From positions 1 to 5,200 of the forward strand of contig JBKQSL010000261.1 in assembly GCA_052143655.1 (NCBI GenBank): DNA of 5,200 nucleotides, given 5' to 3'. The position numbers were made by a program, and so were the translations under genes. Of this stretch, positions 5,070 to 5,200 are shown one piece after another (positions within the stretch are counted from its first letter, which is position 1; every line of letters starts with the position of its first letter). The stretch comes from CAVSUR01 sp052143655 (GTDB lineage Bacteria > Actinomycetota > Actinomycetes > Streptosporangiales > Streptosporangiaceae). A model generated the notes under the pieces. That model searched no databases. It was not told the origin of the DNA and saw only the letters and a program-made list of their open reading frames with translations.

Positions 5070-5200
5070 CTATGCGGTCAGGGCGGCGGCGATGCGCTCG
5101 ACCATCTCGGTGAGGATGGGCTGCGGCGTGGCGAAATTGAGCCGGAACGCGCCAGCGCCGCCTGCGCCGAACGCGGGGCCGTCCACGACTGTGATGTGCG
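5070..5200 (-). CDS. PLP-dependent class I/II aminotransferase (MalY/PatB type), C-terminal end only
   Basis: Only the last 42 residues and the TAG stop are inside the window; the gene enters from the right edge. They read HITVVDGPAFGAGGAGAFRL, then NFATPQPILTEMVERIAAAL and TA. The G(P)xFG-x-GG-x-G-x-xRLNFATP stretch followed by an amphipathic last helix is the usual ending of fold-type I PLP enzymes of the MalY/PatB group, annotated as cystathionine beta-lyase or aminotransferase. The arginine of FRLNF is the conserved residue that binds the substrate alpha-carboxylate. The lysine that holds PLP is outside the window, so activity and substrate (C-S lyase or transaminase) cannot be decided. 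Confidence 0.85.
   Translation of the reverse strand, partial: HITVVDGPAFGAGGAGAFRLNFATPQPILTEMVERIAAALTA

Overview
The window comes from a high-GC actinobacterium. The genes have strong G/C bias at third codon positions, GTG starts are frequent, and the protein families present (MalT-type LuxR regulator, DUF899 protein, mycobacterial MazEF6-like module) are typical of that phylum. I cannot name a genus from the sequence.

Layout. On the + strand: the 3' end of a LuxR-family regulator (cut by the left edge, ends 487); a 436-bp spacer (488-923) holding a perfect 27-bp palindrome, a weak 54-codon ORF and a probable promoter; a DUF899 thioredoxin-fold protein (924-1610); a spacer of about 245 bp with a coding-like 28-codon fragment on the - strand; then a MazE/MazF type II toxin-antitoxin operon (1856-2439) with its own promoter and a probable autoregulatory operator. 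On the - strand: the 3' end of a PLP-dependent aminotransferase (5070-5200, cut by the right edge), then a two-gene ABC transporter operon, ATPase (4894-4127) followed by a large permease (4151-2562), whose coding regions overlap. The permease and mazF converge on a 122-bp spacer full of nested inverted repeats, probably a two-way terminator.

How the genes relate. MazE and MazF work as a pair: the antitoxin blocks the ribonuclease and probably represses the shared promoter. The ATPase and permease form one membrane transporter of unknown substrate. The LuxR, DUF899 and aminotransferase genes show no clear link to these units or to each other.

I see no wholly new multigene system. The most interesting details are in the mazEF locus: an exact 25-bp duplication in the antitoxin's acidic tail, and an apparently leaderless promoter with 10-bp-periodic operator repeats. 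The 27-bp palindrome and two small coding-like stretches in the spacers also deserve a check. There is no tRNA, rRNA, CRISPR array, insertion sequence or attachment site that I can support.
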